Assembly (NCBI GenBank): GCA_030681475.1
Contig: JAUXWT010000035.1
Location: forward strand, 68,428 to 132,427
From: Bacteroidales bacterium
GTDB lineage: Bacteria > Bacteroidota > Bacteroidia > Bacteroidales > FEN-979
Reading direction: 5' to 3'
Length of the DNA stretch: 64,000 bases
The notes beneath the pieces are model-generated. The model did no database searches. It was not told the origin of the DNA and was given only the letters and a program-made list of their open reading frames with translations. A program made the translations under genes and the position numbers. Shown piece by piece: positions 17,518 through 26,326 of the stretch. The first letter of the stretch is position 1. The number at the start of each line of letters is the position of its first letter.

Positions 17518-18458
17518 TACTTGCCCTGCCAGGTATCTTGACTTTCCAATTCCTTTTCTATCAGGCGTAATACCGCATCGTACCTTATCAGGTCCCAATT
17601 AATTGATGTCATGAACCTGGGGGGGACCTCTCCCGAGAATCGTTCGATGACAATGGCCGGGTTGAGACGTTCAACCAGTTTGATGATAAACTTTATATAA
17701 CCTTCAAGGCTGAATTGATAAAAGTCGTCAGGTGACGCCGCAAATTCATGTTCCATTTTTGTTCCCTTGACAATCTGCAATTGGTGGAATTTAACAGAAT
17801 CAAGGGGTAACGTAGAAATCTTATTCGCATATGCCAGCATATCTTCCATGGATTCACCAGGAAGTCCGAAAATGAAATGTGCACCCGTTTTGATCCCCAG
17901 TTTATGAGTCATCCTGATAATTTTTTCACTTAAGGCATAATCATGCTGCCGGTTGATCCGCTCCAGGGTTTTATCGTAGCAAGATTCTATCCCGTATTCG
18001 ATCTGGATGTAATACTTTTGAGCCAATTCCCTGAGGTAATTCAATTTTTCCTCATCGACGCAATCGGGCCGGGTGCCGATCACCAATCCGACAACGTTTG
18101 GAAAGTCAAGCGCCTCTTCGTATAACTCCTTTAACCTTTTCAAAGGGGCATAGGTGTTGCTATATGGTTGGAAATAAACCAGATATTTAGTAGCTCTCCG
18201 GTATCGGACCAGATGAAACCGGATGCCTTTCCCGATCTGATATTGCAATGATTCAACCGGGCTGCAATAAGATGGATTAAAGGCATCGTTGTTGCAATAA
18301 GTACAACCGCCTGTGCCTTTGGCGCCATCCCGGTTTGGACAGGTAAATCCGGCATCCACCACCACCTTCTGCATCCGTCCCCCAAAAGTTTTCCGGATGT
18401 GTTCCGTATAGGAGTTAAAACGCCGCTGATGGTCCCATGGATAACGTTCGATATTCAC
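17508..18458 (-). CDS. Radical SAM protein, TIGR01212 (YhcC/YtqA-like)
   Basis: A 316-residue radical SAM protein. Cys40, Cys52 and Cys55 in TCPNRDGAKGTGGCTYC form the 4Fe-4S site with the spacing of the TIGR01212 group. Supporting motifs are YFQPYSNTYAPLKRLKELY, GLVIGTRPDCV, EYGIESCYDKTL and HFIFGLPGESMEDML. The substrate of this family is not firmly known. The only start that includes the conserved RFNSYTEHIRKTFG region is a GTG at 18458, which lies within a heptamer repeat (18447-18484), so the first residues MNIER come from the repeat. It converges on the GPP34 gene with a 10-base overlap. Confidence 0.9.
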   Translation of the reverse strand: MNIERYPWDHQRRFNSYTEHIRKTFGGRMQKVVVDAGFTCPNRDGAKGTGGCTYCNNDAFNPSYCSPVESLQYQIGKGIRFHLVRYRRATKYLVYFQPYSNTYAPLKRLKELYEEALDFPNVVGLVIGTRPDCVDEEKLNYLRELAQKYYIQIEYGIESCYDKTLERINRQHDYALSEKIIRMTHKLGIKTGAHFIFGLPGESMEDMLAYANKISTLPLDSVKFHQLQIVKGTKMEHEFAASPDDFYQFSLEGYIKFIIKLVERLNPAIVIERFSGEVPPRFMTSINWDLIRYDAVLRLIEKELESQDTWQGKYYT

Positions 18459-18484
18459 TATTCGATATTCATTATTCGATATTC
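18447..18484. repeat. Heptamer tandem array (ATTCGAT type)
   Basis: Units of seven bases alternate: ATTCGAT, ATTCACT, ATTCGAT, ATTCATT, ATTCGAT, ATTC. The array spans the GTG start of the radical SAM gene and fills the space to the terminator of the peptide transporter gene. Confidence 0.85.
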
Positions 18485-18489
18485 AAAAA

Positions 18490-18534
18490 TCCGGCGGTAC
18501 AGCGACACAATTTTTGTGTCTCAATACCGCCGGA
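18490..18534 (-). terminator. Rho-independent terminator of the POT transporter gene
   Basis: A hairpin of 10 paired bases (TCCGGCGGTA with TACCGCCGGA), a 4/4 internal loop, then 7 further pairs (GACACAA with TTGTGTC) around a three-base loop. On the minus strand it is followed by a T-run (TTTTTG). It lies 23 bases after the stop codon of the transporter gene. Confidence 0.8.
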
Positions 18535-18557
18535 AAAGACCAGTAAATGGCAAAAAT

Positions 18558-20384
18558 TTACTTCGTAGCTGCTTCCAACCGTTTCATGATCGAAAAGATG
18601 AAGAGCGCCGAAAGGATACAGCAAACGATAAAGATCGCCCAAAGCTGCCACAGGTCAAGAATTCCCCAGAAGGTGCTGCCCACGAACAGGAATTTATTAC
18701 CAACGGCAGTGGCCAGTAACCAACCTCCCTGCATGAGGCCCTGGAACCGGGGCGGAGCAACCTTTGAAACAAATGATAGTCCCATCGGGCTGAGAAAAAG
18801 TTCTGCAATGGTCAGGATCAGGTAGCTGTTGATTAGCCAGTATGGTGATACCCGTGAAGTGTCGGGCACCGGGTTGTATTTTGTAACGCCTCCAGTGTCA
18901 ATAAATTGCAATTCGTGAGGCGAGACAAGGCCAATGGAGGCAACCAAAATGATCACAAACCCTATGGAGGCGATGATCATGCCGATCCCGATCTTTTTAG
19001 GCGCCGAGGGTTCGCGGCCCTTTTTACCCAGCCAGGCAAATACGCCCATCACCGGGAAGGTTAAAGAAACGATGAACAACGGATTGAACGACTGAAATAC
19101 TTCAGGAGCAATGGGGTTTAAGGCGTTGTATGTGGTGATGAAATAATAGGTGAGCCCACCCAGAACAACGAACATGGCCCCGCCGACAATCCGCTGGGTC
19201 ACATTTTTTCTGAATAACATAACGAAACCGGCAACTGCGCCAATAAATGCCAGTATTGATTCAAGGTTAAAGAAAATATTTGTCAGCGGTGCGACATCTT
19301 TCACTGTATAATCGCGGGCAAAGAAGGTAAGTGTCAGGCCGTTTTGATGGAATGACATCCAAAAGAAAATCACGACAATAAAGACCATGATCAACGAGGT
19401 GACCCGTGGCCTCTCCTCCTTGGTCGATATCTGGAACATGATTGCGATAAATCCAATAAACAATCCGACTGCGGCACCCAGTGCAGCAGCGTCCTTCACA
19501 GTATTTCTAAGCAGGAAGTAAAAGATCACCGAAGTGGTGATCATTAATCCGCCGCCCAGCAAAAAGCTGATAAGGTTTGTGTTTACTTTCGGTTTACCGG
19601 CATCTGCGACCTTTTTAACTTTCTCAACACTAGGCAATAGCTTGTTGAAAATGATATAAACCAACAACGATATCACCATGGCTCCGGCAGCAATTCCAAA
19701 CGCATAATTATACCCTATGGCAAACGCTTCGACATAATTCTGAGCAAAAGTCCCCAGATTGTCTACATGCATGCCACTGACTTTATCTGCCAATTCCTGG
19801 AATTTGGTCGTGTCCTCCAGTGATCCTTTCTGAAATGCATGACACATGGCAGGTAAACTACCGTCATGCAGAAATCCCTGGGTCTTGAGGAACCAATTGC
19901 GTATTCCGGTTGCAACAAAGGGTGCAAAGAAGGCGCCGATATTGATCCCCATGTAAAATATCATGAAGGCGGAGTCGCGTACTTTGGAATATTTCGGATT
20001 GTCGTAAAGCTGACCTACGACAGCCTGCAAATTCCCTTTGAACAACCCATTTCCAAATGCAATGGTAAATAATCCTATCAACGTGATGGCCAGCGGGTTG
20101 CCAGGCAATGCCATGACAACATATCCTGAAAACATCACGACAATTCCGGCCAGAATTACAGTTTTATATTTCCTGGTAACATCGGCCAGGATCCCGCCCA
20201 CTAAGGCAAGGGCATAAATGCCAAAGTAAAACCAACTGTAATAACTTCCCGCTTCCTCTTCTGATAAGCCATATTTGGCCTGAAGAAACAAGACTAGAAT
20301 AGCCATCATGGTGTAAAAACCGAAGCGTTCGCCCATGTTGGAGAAAAATGCTACAAAGAGCCCTTTGGGATGTCCTTTAAACAT
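18558..20384 (-). CDS. Proton-dependent oligopeptide transporter (POT/PTR2, MFS)
   Basis: A 608-residue inner-membrane protein of 12 or more helices. The N-terminal FFSNMGERFGFYTMMAILVLFLQ contains the conserved E-R-F/Y signature of the POT family, followed by YSWFYFGIYALALVGGILAD and GNGLFKGNLQAVVGQLYD. The C-terminal half has LFLSPMGLSFVSKVAPP, also characteristic. It is somewhat longer than typical 450-520 residue members, with inserted loops near residues 155-200. It imports di- and tripeptides with protons. A box at 20435 and a terminator at 18490 suggest a single-gene transcript. Confidence 0.93.
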   Translation of the reverse strand: MFKGHPKGLFVAFFSNMGERFGFYTMMAILVLFLQAKYGLSEEEAGSYYSWFYFGIYALALVGGILADVTRKYKTVILAGIVVMFSGYVVMALPGNPLAITLIGLFTIAFGNGLFKGNLQAVVGQLYDNPKYSKVRDSAFMIFYMGINIGAFFAPFVATGIRNWFLKTQGFLHDGSLPAMCHAFQKGSLEDTTKFQELADKVSGMHVDNLGTFAQNYVEAFAIGYNYAFGIAAGAMVISLLVYIIFNKLLPSVEKVKKVADAGKPKVNTNLISFLLGGGLMITTSVIFYFLLRNTVKDAAALGAAVGLFIGFIAIMFQISTKEERPRVTSLIMVFIVVIFFWMSFHQNGLTLTFFARDYTVKDVAPLTNIFFNLESILAFIGAVAGFVMLFRKNVTQRIVGGAMFVVLGGLTYYFITTYNALNPIAPEVFQSFNPLFIVSLTFPVMGVFAWLGKKGREPSAPKKIGIGMIIASIGFVIILVASIGLVSPHELQFIDTGGVTKYNPVPDTSRVSPYWLINSYLILTIAELFLSPMGLSFVSKVAPPRFQGLMQGGWLLATAVGNKFLFVGSTFWGILDLWQLWAIFIVCCILSALFIFSIMKRLEAATK

Positions 20385-20434
20385 AATGAATAAGTTGTTG
20401 GTGAATAATCATTGGATTATTTTGGATGCAGTTG

Positions 20435-20442
20435 CAAAAATA
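20435..20442 (-). promoter_or_regulatory. Putative -7 box for the POT transporter gene
   Basis: The minus strand reads TATTTTTG, matching TAnnTTTG, about 50 bases before the ATG. The intergenic region is shared with the divergent sigma-factor gene. Confidence 0.45.
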
Positions 20443-20503
20443 ATCAAATTTGCATACCATGCTAAGATATCGTAATCGATTACAGATTTTTAATATGTTA
20501 TTT

Positions 20504-20511
20504 TATATTTG
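20504..20511 (+). promoter_or_regulatory. Putative -7 box for the ECF sigma operon
   Basis: TATATTTG matches TAnnTTTG and lies 38 bases before the ATG at 20550. The stretch just upstream is AT-rich without a clear TTG at the expected distance. Confidence 0.45.
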
Positions 20512-20549
20512 TTGTAATATTTTCAACGGTTTATCGTCTTCATACCAAT

Positions 20550-21065
20550 ATGGATCTCAGCGAATTTCAGGTAAAGGTCTACCCGCTCAAAAATAAACTT
20601 TTCCGCTTTGCAAGGCGAATGCTTGATCATACGGAGGAAGCTGAAGATGTTGTACAGGAGACGTTCATAAAATTGTGGAACCGGCGTGATAAACTTGATG
20701 AATACCGGAGTGTGGAGGCGCTTGCCATGATCACGACAAAAAATCTATGCCTGGATAGAATCAAGATCCGGCGTTACCCGGTCGAAAACATGGAGAACCA
20801 CCGCAGGTTCATCGAAAATATCCCGGAGGATGTCAAGGTCGATCATACGGACTTGATCATGGAGATTCACAAGGCCATGAAATTACTCCCGGAGCAGCAG
20901 CAGATGATCGTGCATCTCAGAGATATAGAAGGATATGAATTTGCGGAGATCGCGGAGGTGGTCGATATGAATGAAAATGCAATACGCGTGGCTTTGTCAC
21001 GCGCCAGAAAACGGATTCGCGAATTGCTGACAAAAACGAAAACATATGAATACCGGCAGAATTGA
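20550..21065 (+). CDS. ECF-type RNA polymerase sigma factor
   Basis: A 171-residue sigma-70 family factor. Region 2 is visible near residues 10-75 (LFRFARRMLDHTEEAEDVVQETFIKLW) and region 4 near 108-160 (LLPEQQQMIVHLRDIEGYEFAEIAEVVDMNENAIRVALSRARKRI). It lacks regions 1 and 3, as expected for ECF factors. The downstream gene overlaps its end by 20 bases and encodes a membrane protein with the layout of an anti-sigma factor. The DUF4252 gene follows, an arrangement I know from other Bacteroidota. The inducing signal is unknown. Confidence 0.94.
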   Translation: MDLSEFQVKVYPLKNKLFRFARRMLDHTEEAEDVVQETFIKLWNRRDKLDEYRSVEALAMITTKNLCLDRIKIRRYPVENMENHRRFIENIPEDVKVDHTDLIMEIHKAMKLLPEQQQMIVHLRDIEGYEFAEIAEVVDMNENAIRVALSRARKRIRELLTKTKTYEYRQN

Positions 21066-21618
21066 AGCAATACTAAAAAGGTACTACGAAGGGAATACCA
21101 GCCTTCAGGAGGAAAAGATCCTTCGGGATTTTTTTCAGGGCCAGGATGTACCCGCTCATTTGAGATCGCATCAATCTATGTTCGCTTATTATGTTGAGGA
21201 ACAACGTCAGGAGATCAATGACCCGGAATTTAACAATAAGGTCATGGAACGTATTGCCGAGGAACAGCCTGAACAACTTATGATCCGGATCCATCCAAAC
21301 CGGAACAGGATGATGTTTATTATCAGTGTCGCGGCAAGTGTCCTGCTGCTCGCCGGTCTCTTTTTTGTTTTTCAGAATGATCTGTTCAATACGTCATTGA
21401 CAAAGAACGGCCCGAATCCAGAAATCGCCTATGCTGATGTCAGCGAGACGCTTATGGTAGTCTCCGGCAACCTGAATTACGGGCTTAAACATGTTAATCG
21501 ATTGCAAATGGTCGATAAGGCTATGAAAAACATGCAACTCTTTGGAAAATTCTATCAATATCAAACCATAATTATAAACCCGGACGAGATTGTAAATCAG
21601 TCCATTAATTCTAAATAG
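21046..21618 (+). CDS. Single-pass membrane protein, probable anti-sigma factor
   Basis: A 190-residue protein starting at the ATG at 21046 inside the end of the sigma gene, so translation is probably coupled. The first 85 residues are soluble and charged (RIEAILKRYYEGNTSLQEEKIL resembles the N-terminus of Bacteroidota anti-sigma-like proteins). One transmembrane helix near residues 88-108 (FIISVAASVLLLAGLFFVF) precedes a periplasmic tail. No zinc-binding HxxxCxxC motif is visible. The anti-sigma role is inferred from position and topology. Confidence 0.75.
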   Translation: MNTGRIEAILKRYYEGNTSLQEEKILRDFFQGQDVPAHLRSHQSMFAYYVEEQRQEINDPEFNNKVMERIAEEQPEQLMIRIHPNRNRMMFIISVAASVLLLAGLFFVFQNDLFNTSLTKNGPNPEIAYADVSETLMVVSGNLNYGLKHVNRLQMVDKAMKNMQLFGKFYQYQTIIINPDEIVNQSINSK

Positions 21619-21620
21619 CT

Positions 21621-22178
21621 ATGAAAAAAGTTCTGTCAGGTATAGTATGCATGGTATTCATGATAATACCGCTATTATTGAATGCCCAAAGTCCAATTGA
21701 TAAAGTATTTGAAAAATACGCCAGTAAGGATGGTTTTACCAGTGTGAATGTATCAAAAGAGATGTTCCAGATGTTGATGCAAATGGGACAGGGTCAAACT
21801 AAAGACTCCAATATGGTGGAGATAAAAAGCATGATGGAACAGCTCACAGGCCTTAAAGTACTGACATATGCATTCGATTCCACAAAAATGGTAAAAGCAG
21901 TTTCCGTATATAATGAATTTGCCGGCGTTTTTCCTGGTGGCACTTATAAGGAATTGATGACCATCAATGAGGGAAGGCAAAATATTAAATTCATGACGAA
22001 ACAGGACGCTTCAGGAAAAATAAATGAAATGGTGATGCTGATGAAGGATAAAAACGAGGTGGCTGTACTAAGCCTGACCGGGAATATTGACCTCTCGACG
22101 GTATCAAAATTGTCGAAAGGCATGAACATCCATGGCATGGAAGGGTTAAAAAAATTGCATAAACCCCATCAGAAATAA
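21621..22178 (+). CDS. DUF4252 periplasmic protein
   Basis: A 185-residue protein with a signal peptide (MKKVLSGIVCMVFMIIPLLL, cleavage after NAQ). The mature start PIDKVFEKYASKDGFTSVNVSKEMFQML and the later segment LMTINEGRQNIKFM are typical of DUF4252, a Bacteroidota family of unknown function regularly encoded beside ECF sigma factors. It starts two bases after the preceding stop, so the three genes form one operon. It could be an output or a sensor of the sigma circuit. Confidence 0.85.
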   Translation: MKKVLSGIVCMVFMIIPLLLNAQSPIDKVFEKYASKDGFTSVNVSKEMFQMLMQMGQGQTKDSNMVEIKSMMEQLTGLKVLTYAFDSTKMVKAVSVYNEFAGVFPGGTYKELMTINEGRQNIKFMTKQDASGKINEMVMLMKDKNEVAVLSLTGNIDLSTVSKLSKGMNIHGMEGLKKLHKPHQK

Positions 22179-22597
22179 GTCCTGGTCCAAGTACTTTATG
22201 AACTTCAATGGCGCAATATATTATTTTTTCCGAAATTTTATTTTCCTCATATAAAATAGTTAAGACTTTTATTCAAAAAACTAACTGATTGATCGCAATT
22301 ATACCAGAGGAACTGAATTGGGAATACCCGGCCAGAAAAACATAAATAATCTTATTTCATATGATCTCTGTGGTCCTCCGTGTCTCCTCCGTGGTTCTCT
22401 GTGTAATTAATTGTTACACAGAGGTTCACAGAGTAGTCACAGAGGTTCACAGAGAAAAACCTGATCGTTTGACATTCCACTTAAACAGTCTCATAAAATT
22501 GAGGATTTTGTTTAATAAAATGACGTAATCGTTTTAACATACCTACTGGTAAGAATGTGATTAATCAGTAAAAACTAAGATAAAAACGTAGAAATAT
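22179..22597. other. Intergenic interval of 419 bases between convergent units
   Basis: No open frame or RNA gene can be supported here. The middle is occupied by a long imperfect inverted repeat (22365-22455); the flanks are AT-rich. It lies between the end of the sigma operon and the end of the convergent HhH gene, so the hairpin could terminate transcription from both sides. Confidence 0.7.
22365..22455. repeat. Long imperfect inverted repeat of CTCTGTG words
   Basis: Two 42-base arms (22365-22406 and 22414-22455) pair at 33 of 42 positions around a seven-base loop. Each arm is itself built from CTCTGTG or CTCCGTG words spaced 10-11 bases. The left arm shows several C-for-T changes that would still pair as G-T in one RNA strand. 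It may serve as a bidirectional terminator or be a small palindromic mobile element. Confidence 0.85.
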
Positions 22598-24724
22598 CTA
22601 TAATTTTATTAATAATTGCCCAGTCAGTTCTGCCCTGACGTTGCCATTTGTGACATCAAGCCCGGCACCCACTTCATTGCGGTCGGTGTAGCGGGTTATC
22701 GCAGCCCGTACCCAGAAATCAATACGTCTGGCAATGCCGAACTTCACCACAAGGCAGGTACGCGTACCCCGACCCTGAAAAGCAGGAACCGAATATCCGT
22801 ACAACACCTCCGGTTCATTGGTGTAAATCCTTGACGCATAATCCGGAATGTCGAACAGTGCAAATCTGATTGTGACAGCTTTCAGAATCGTATTGGTTTT
22901 AACCTGTGCATCCTGATAAACGAGGTATCCAAACGGCCGGTCAGTATCTGATTCACCAGATTCTTTCACCTCAATACGTGTTTTAAGCACGATGTCATTT
23001 ATGGGAAACCATTCCATACCCACCCGGAAACTTCTGGTCAGGTTTTCAGATAATTTGTGTACGATCTGCTGTGGTTCAGCCGGTTCATTGTTACGCTTAT
23101 TCTTCTGATAATACCGGAGGTTGATCGCAACATTTCTTGAAGCCTGCATTTTCAACATGATGCCGGCTTCCTGGCCAATGGTAGGAGCATCAACACGGTA
23201 TTTCAGCCATGGGAAGGTGAAAAGATCAAGGTATCCCGACAAGTTGACCTTTGGATGAATGGCAGCATTGACCGCCAAATAAATTCCCCGTTCATTGGCA
23301 TTCAGACTGTTTTGGCCGAAGGCATTGGAGAAGAGGTTCTGATACTCCGGTTCGTAATTCCGATAGATCATCGTGAAGCCAACCCTTGGATCAGGTGTCA
23401 GCATGGCGCCGCAAAGCCAGGCCATTCCACCATTAATGCTTCTGCCTGCCTCACCAAAAAAATACATGCCACGGTACCGGATTTGAAAATCAAAGCCTGT
23501 GTTCAGGTTTTGTTGCCCGCGGAAAACAAACTGATTGTAGGTGTACATCTTAGGAGTAACAATTGCTGAATACTTGATGTATAAGCCGGTTAAACCGATT
23601 TTAAATCCAAATCCCTGGTTTGGAGCCATGCTGAAGCTGAAGTTACCTCCACTAACCAATTCAGTCAGGGCGTTCCTTTTTGCAAGTTCCAATCTGGTGC
23701 GATGGTAACCCGTTTCGGTAAACGAGCTTATCGCTTCAGTCGCAGATGAGGCGCTGTCGAAGAGGGTTATTGTGGCATCACGGGAATGGTATGATGCAAA
23801 ACCGCTGATTTCAAAGCGCCTGATTTTTATTGTGGTAGCCACACCTCTAAGGTAGGACCCCTCGCTCATTCCAAGACTGGGTCTGATGCCATTGGTCATC
23901 GAAACAGTCGTGGAAAACCCCGGAACGGAACCCAGGGAAAGTCCGGAGCCTATGGTCAGTCCCTGTCCAAAGGATATCCTGAAATTTCCGATCGTCAGGT
24001 TTTTGAGGATGCCAATGTTACTTAAGTACAAATATGCCGCATAAAAATCCATCCCGTTTGGCTGGGCGCCTCGAAAAAATTGTTCTCCTGGGTCTTTTTC
24101 CCCAGCGAAGCCGATCCTGATCTTGTCAAACCATGTATAGTTGTATCGGAAGTAGTACCGTTGGGGACTTCCCGGATAGTAGGAACCGTTATTTACAGCG
24201 GAAGTATCCATATCTTCATAACCCGCCGATGTTGGGAAAACCTGTTTATAACGCACCAACAAGTTATGACGCCCAAACTTTATCAGATTATTAGGAGACG
24301 GGACAGGTACATGTGCCGGAGGTGAGATGGAGATAAACGGCCGGATATTTTGAATCAAGACCGAGTCGAATCCCTGGATGGACTGGAGTTCGAAAATGGA
24401 TAGCACCTCGCCATAGGCTGTAAGATAGTCGAACAAGCTCCGTCTTTGTTTTGGGGTAAGGAACGGAATTACATTCAGATCGTCTTCCTTTGCTTTGTTA
24501 AGGTTCACGGGTTTTAAGCTAAGGTCCACAAGATCTTCGGCAAGTTCAGCAAAATCCTTGTCCATTTCCAGAACTTCAACAGACTGTTCGATCATCTCAT
24601 CCAGTCGGGTACTCTGTTTGAAAACCATGATCGAATCTTCCTGCAACCCGACCTGACCCGAAGCGATCGCAGAGGTATATAGCAGTGCAATGATCGCAAT
24701 CCATGGAAGTTGAATATTTTTCAT
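22598..24724 (-). CDS. Outer-membrane protein with helix-hairpin-helix N-domain and beta-barrel
   Basis: The ATG at 24724 is chosen because it begins a signal peptide (MKNIQLPWIAIIALLYTS, cleavage after SGQ); the open frame further upstream runs into the preceding gene. The product is about 708 residues. Residues 70-135 contain HhH units like those of ComEA (VNLNKAKEDDLNVIPFL, SIFELQSIQGFDSVLI). The rest is strand-rich with alternating aromatic residues and ends LTGQLLIKL, consistent with an outer-membrane beta-barrel. Such proteins are common in Bacteroidota, but their function is unknown. It lies 13 bases after the barrel protein gene at 24738, so the two probably form an operon. Confidence 0.82.
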   Translation of the reverse strand: MKNIQLPWIAIIALLYTSAIASGQVGLQEDSIMVFKQSTRLDEMIEQSVEVLEMDKDFAELAEDLVDLSLKPVNLNKAKEDDLNVIPFLTPKQRRSLFDYLTAYGEVLSIFELQSIQGFDSVLIQNIRPFISISPPAHVPVPSPNNLIKFGRHNLLVRYKQVFPTSAGYEDMDTSAVNNGSYYPGSPQRYYFRYNYTWFDKIRIGFAGEKDPGEQFFRGAQPNGMDFYAAYLYLSNIGILKNLTIGNFRISFGQGLTIGSGLSLGSVPGFSTTVSMTNGIRPSLGMSEGSYLRGVATTIKIRRFEISGFASYHSRDATITLFDSASSATEAISSFTETGYHRTRLELAKRNALTELVSGGNFSFSMAPNQGFGFKIGLTGLYIKYSAIVTPKMYTYNQFVFRGQQNLNTGFDFQIRYRGMYFFGEAGRSINGGMAWLCGAMLTPDPRVGFTMIYRNYEPEYQNLFSNAFGQNSLNANERGIYLAVNAAIHPKVNLSGYLDLFTFPWLKYRVDAPTIGQEAGIMLKMQASRNVAINLRYYQKNKRNNEPAEPQQIVHKLSENLTRSFRVGMEWFPINDIVLKTRIEVKESGESDTDRPFGYLVYQDAQVKTNTILKAVTIRFALFDIPDYASRIYTNEPEVLYGYSVPAFQGRGTRTCLVVKFGIARRIDFWVRAAITRYTDRNEVGAGLDVTNGNVRAELTGQLLIKL

Positions 24725-24737
24725 ATCATACCGCCAA

Positions 24738-25556
24738 TTACCTGAATGAATAAATAACCGATCCCGACGGACTGAAACCAAGCGCCTGGTGATACCCCGA
24801 GGCCATATCAATTGTGATTCTTCCGAATTCCAGCCCGAAACCGAATGAGAATGAGGTCGGGTTGGTAGAAATTCCAATCCGGGCGTAAGCGTGGCTGACC
24901 ATGTGATATTCGGCGCCAGCACGGAGTATGAGCGGATGTTCCAGATCTTTTTCCGCTTCGAGGGTGGCCATAAAATCCCTGGAAAAGCTGTAGGAGATCC
25001 CCGCCACGATTAAACCGGGTAGTTGTTCCATCGGATAATCATTTATTTTCACCGGAACCGGATTCAGCAGTTGAACACCGACAGTGAGATGCCGGTCGGC
25101 ATGGTACATCAGTCCGATCTCACATGAAACAAGGTTTTTGTTGCCATAGTCTTCGCTGATATGAATCCGCAGGTAGGTAAGTTGAATCCCAACCGAAAAA
25201 TATTTGCCGAACTTTCGCGCAAAGCTGAGTCCTGCCTTCATTTCACTGTATTGACCCGTGCCGGAATGATTTGCCACCAGACCAATTGTCCCTGCTTTCA
25301 ATGGCAGGGCGAATCCAACTTGTTTGTACATCAGTTCTTTCAACAGAAACCGGTTCTCGAATCCGAGACCAACGCTGACTCGCTTTAGCCAGGCAGCCCC
25401 GGCCTGGTTGTTGCACAGGGACCAGAGATCGCACAGGGCCACCGATGCGCTGCCCAAAGCCAGTGACCTTCCGCCTGCTGCAAAACGCTCCCCGGCGGCA
25501 AATCCTGTTTGGGTTATCAGCAAAACCAGGAGCCAAAAAATTACCATCTTTTTCAT
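24738..25556 (-). CDS. PorV/PorQ-like outer-membrane barrel protein
   Basis: A 272-residue protein with a signal peptide (MKKMVIFWLLVLLITQTGF). The mature start AAGGRSLALGSASVALCDLWSLCNNQAG is very like the N-terminal region of the FadL-related PorV/PorQ proteins (a residue-rich GGRSxALGxAxVA turn followed by xNNPAG). The remainder alternates strands and ends in IYSFR, typical of barrels. PorV and PorQ help anchor type IX cargo, but this could be a paralogue with another role. It is the first gene of a pair with the HhH barrel gene downstream. Confidence 0.75.
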   Translation of the reverse strand: MKKMVIFWLLVLLITQTGFAAGERFAAGGRSLALGSASVALCDLWSLCNNQAGAAWLKRVSVGLGFENRFLLKELMYKQVGFALPLKAGTIGLVANHSGTGQYSEMKAGLSFARKFGKYFSVGIQLTYLRIHISEDYGNKNLVSCEIGLMYHADRHLTVGVQLLNPVPVKINDYPMEQLPGLIVAGISYSFSRDFMATLEAEKDLEHPLILRAGAEYHMVSHAYARIGISTNPTSFSFGFGLEFGRITIDMASGYHQALGFSPSGSVIYSFR

Positions 25557-25637
25557 CCTTCCATTTATATGCTTAATCGGAAAAAATGAAAAAGGTAATA
25601 CAGGAAAAGCAATTATTTTTTTGAAATTGTTATTTTG

Positions 25638-25645
25638 TACATTTG
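25638..25645 (+). promoter_or_regulatory. Putative -7 box for the DUF2461 gene
   Basis: TACATTTG matches TAnnTTTG and predicts a start near 25652, about ten bases before the ATG at 25662. Confidence 0.5.
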
Positions 25646-25661
25646 TCTAAACAATTTCAAT

Positions 25662-26321
25662 ATGGATAAACAGGTACTTGATTTTTTATCTCAACTGGAA
25701 AAAAACAACAACCGTGAGTGGTTCCAGCAAAACAAGCAGCAATACAATGAGGCAAAAGCTGAAATGGAATCGTTTGTAGCCTCTGTTATTACTGACCTTG
25801 CGAAATTTGATGATTCAATCAAATATGTGGAGGCCAAAGATTGCATGTTCCGCATTTTCCGTGATGTGCGGTTTGCCGCCGACAAATCGCCCTATAAAAT
25901 TAACATGGGTGCATGGATTTCCCAGGCTGGGAGGAAAAGTGCGGGGCCGGGTTACTATATTCATCTTCAGCCCGGCGGATCGTTTCTTGCAGCCGGGGTT
26001 TACATGCCCGAACCGGACCAGTTGAAAAAAATCAGAAATGAAATTTATTACAACATTACGGAATTCAAATCCATCCTGAGTGAGAAGAAACTCCGTAAGA
26101 ACAGCGTCGGTTTATCGGATCATGACAAGGGAAAAATGGCCCCCCGTGATTTTCCAAAGGATTTCCCTGATATCGATCTGTTAAAGTACAAGCATTACAC
26201 CCTGTCCCAGCCATTAAGGGACGAAATGGTTGCGTCTGATCATTTCCAGGAGATCGCAGTGATGACATTTAAGGTGATGTATCCCTTTAATTTGTTCCTT
26301 AAAAGGGCGCTGGACGTGTAA
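25662..26321 (+). CDS. DUF2461 (TIGR02453) family protein
   Basis: A 219-residue soluble protein starting at the ATG at 25662. The motifs FLSQLEKNNNREWFQQNK near residue 7, MFRIFRDVRFAADKSPYK near residue 63 and GPGYYIHLQPGGSFLAAG near residue 95 are the defining features of DUF2461. The family is widespread in bacteria with no agreed function. It converges on psd, with only five bases between the two stop codons. Confidence 0.92.
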   Translation: MDKQVLDFLSQLEKNNNREWFQQNKQQYNEAKAEMESFVASVITDLAKFDDSIKYVEAKDCMFRIFRDVRFAADKSPYKINMGAWISQAGRKSAGPGYYIHLQPGGSFLAAGVYMPEPDQLKKIRNEIYYNITEFKSILSEKKLRKNSVGLSDHDKGKMAPRDFPKDFPDIDLLKYKHYTLSQPLRDEMVASDHFQEIAVMTFKVMYPFNLFLKRALDV

Positions 26322-26326
26322 GATGG

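Noticed and set aside
24725-24922. N-terminal extension of the HhH-barrel gene
   Set aside because: It would overlap the upstream barrel gene and precede a proper signal peptide that starts at 24724.
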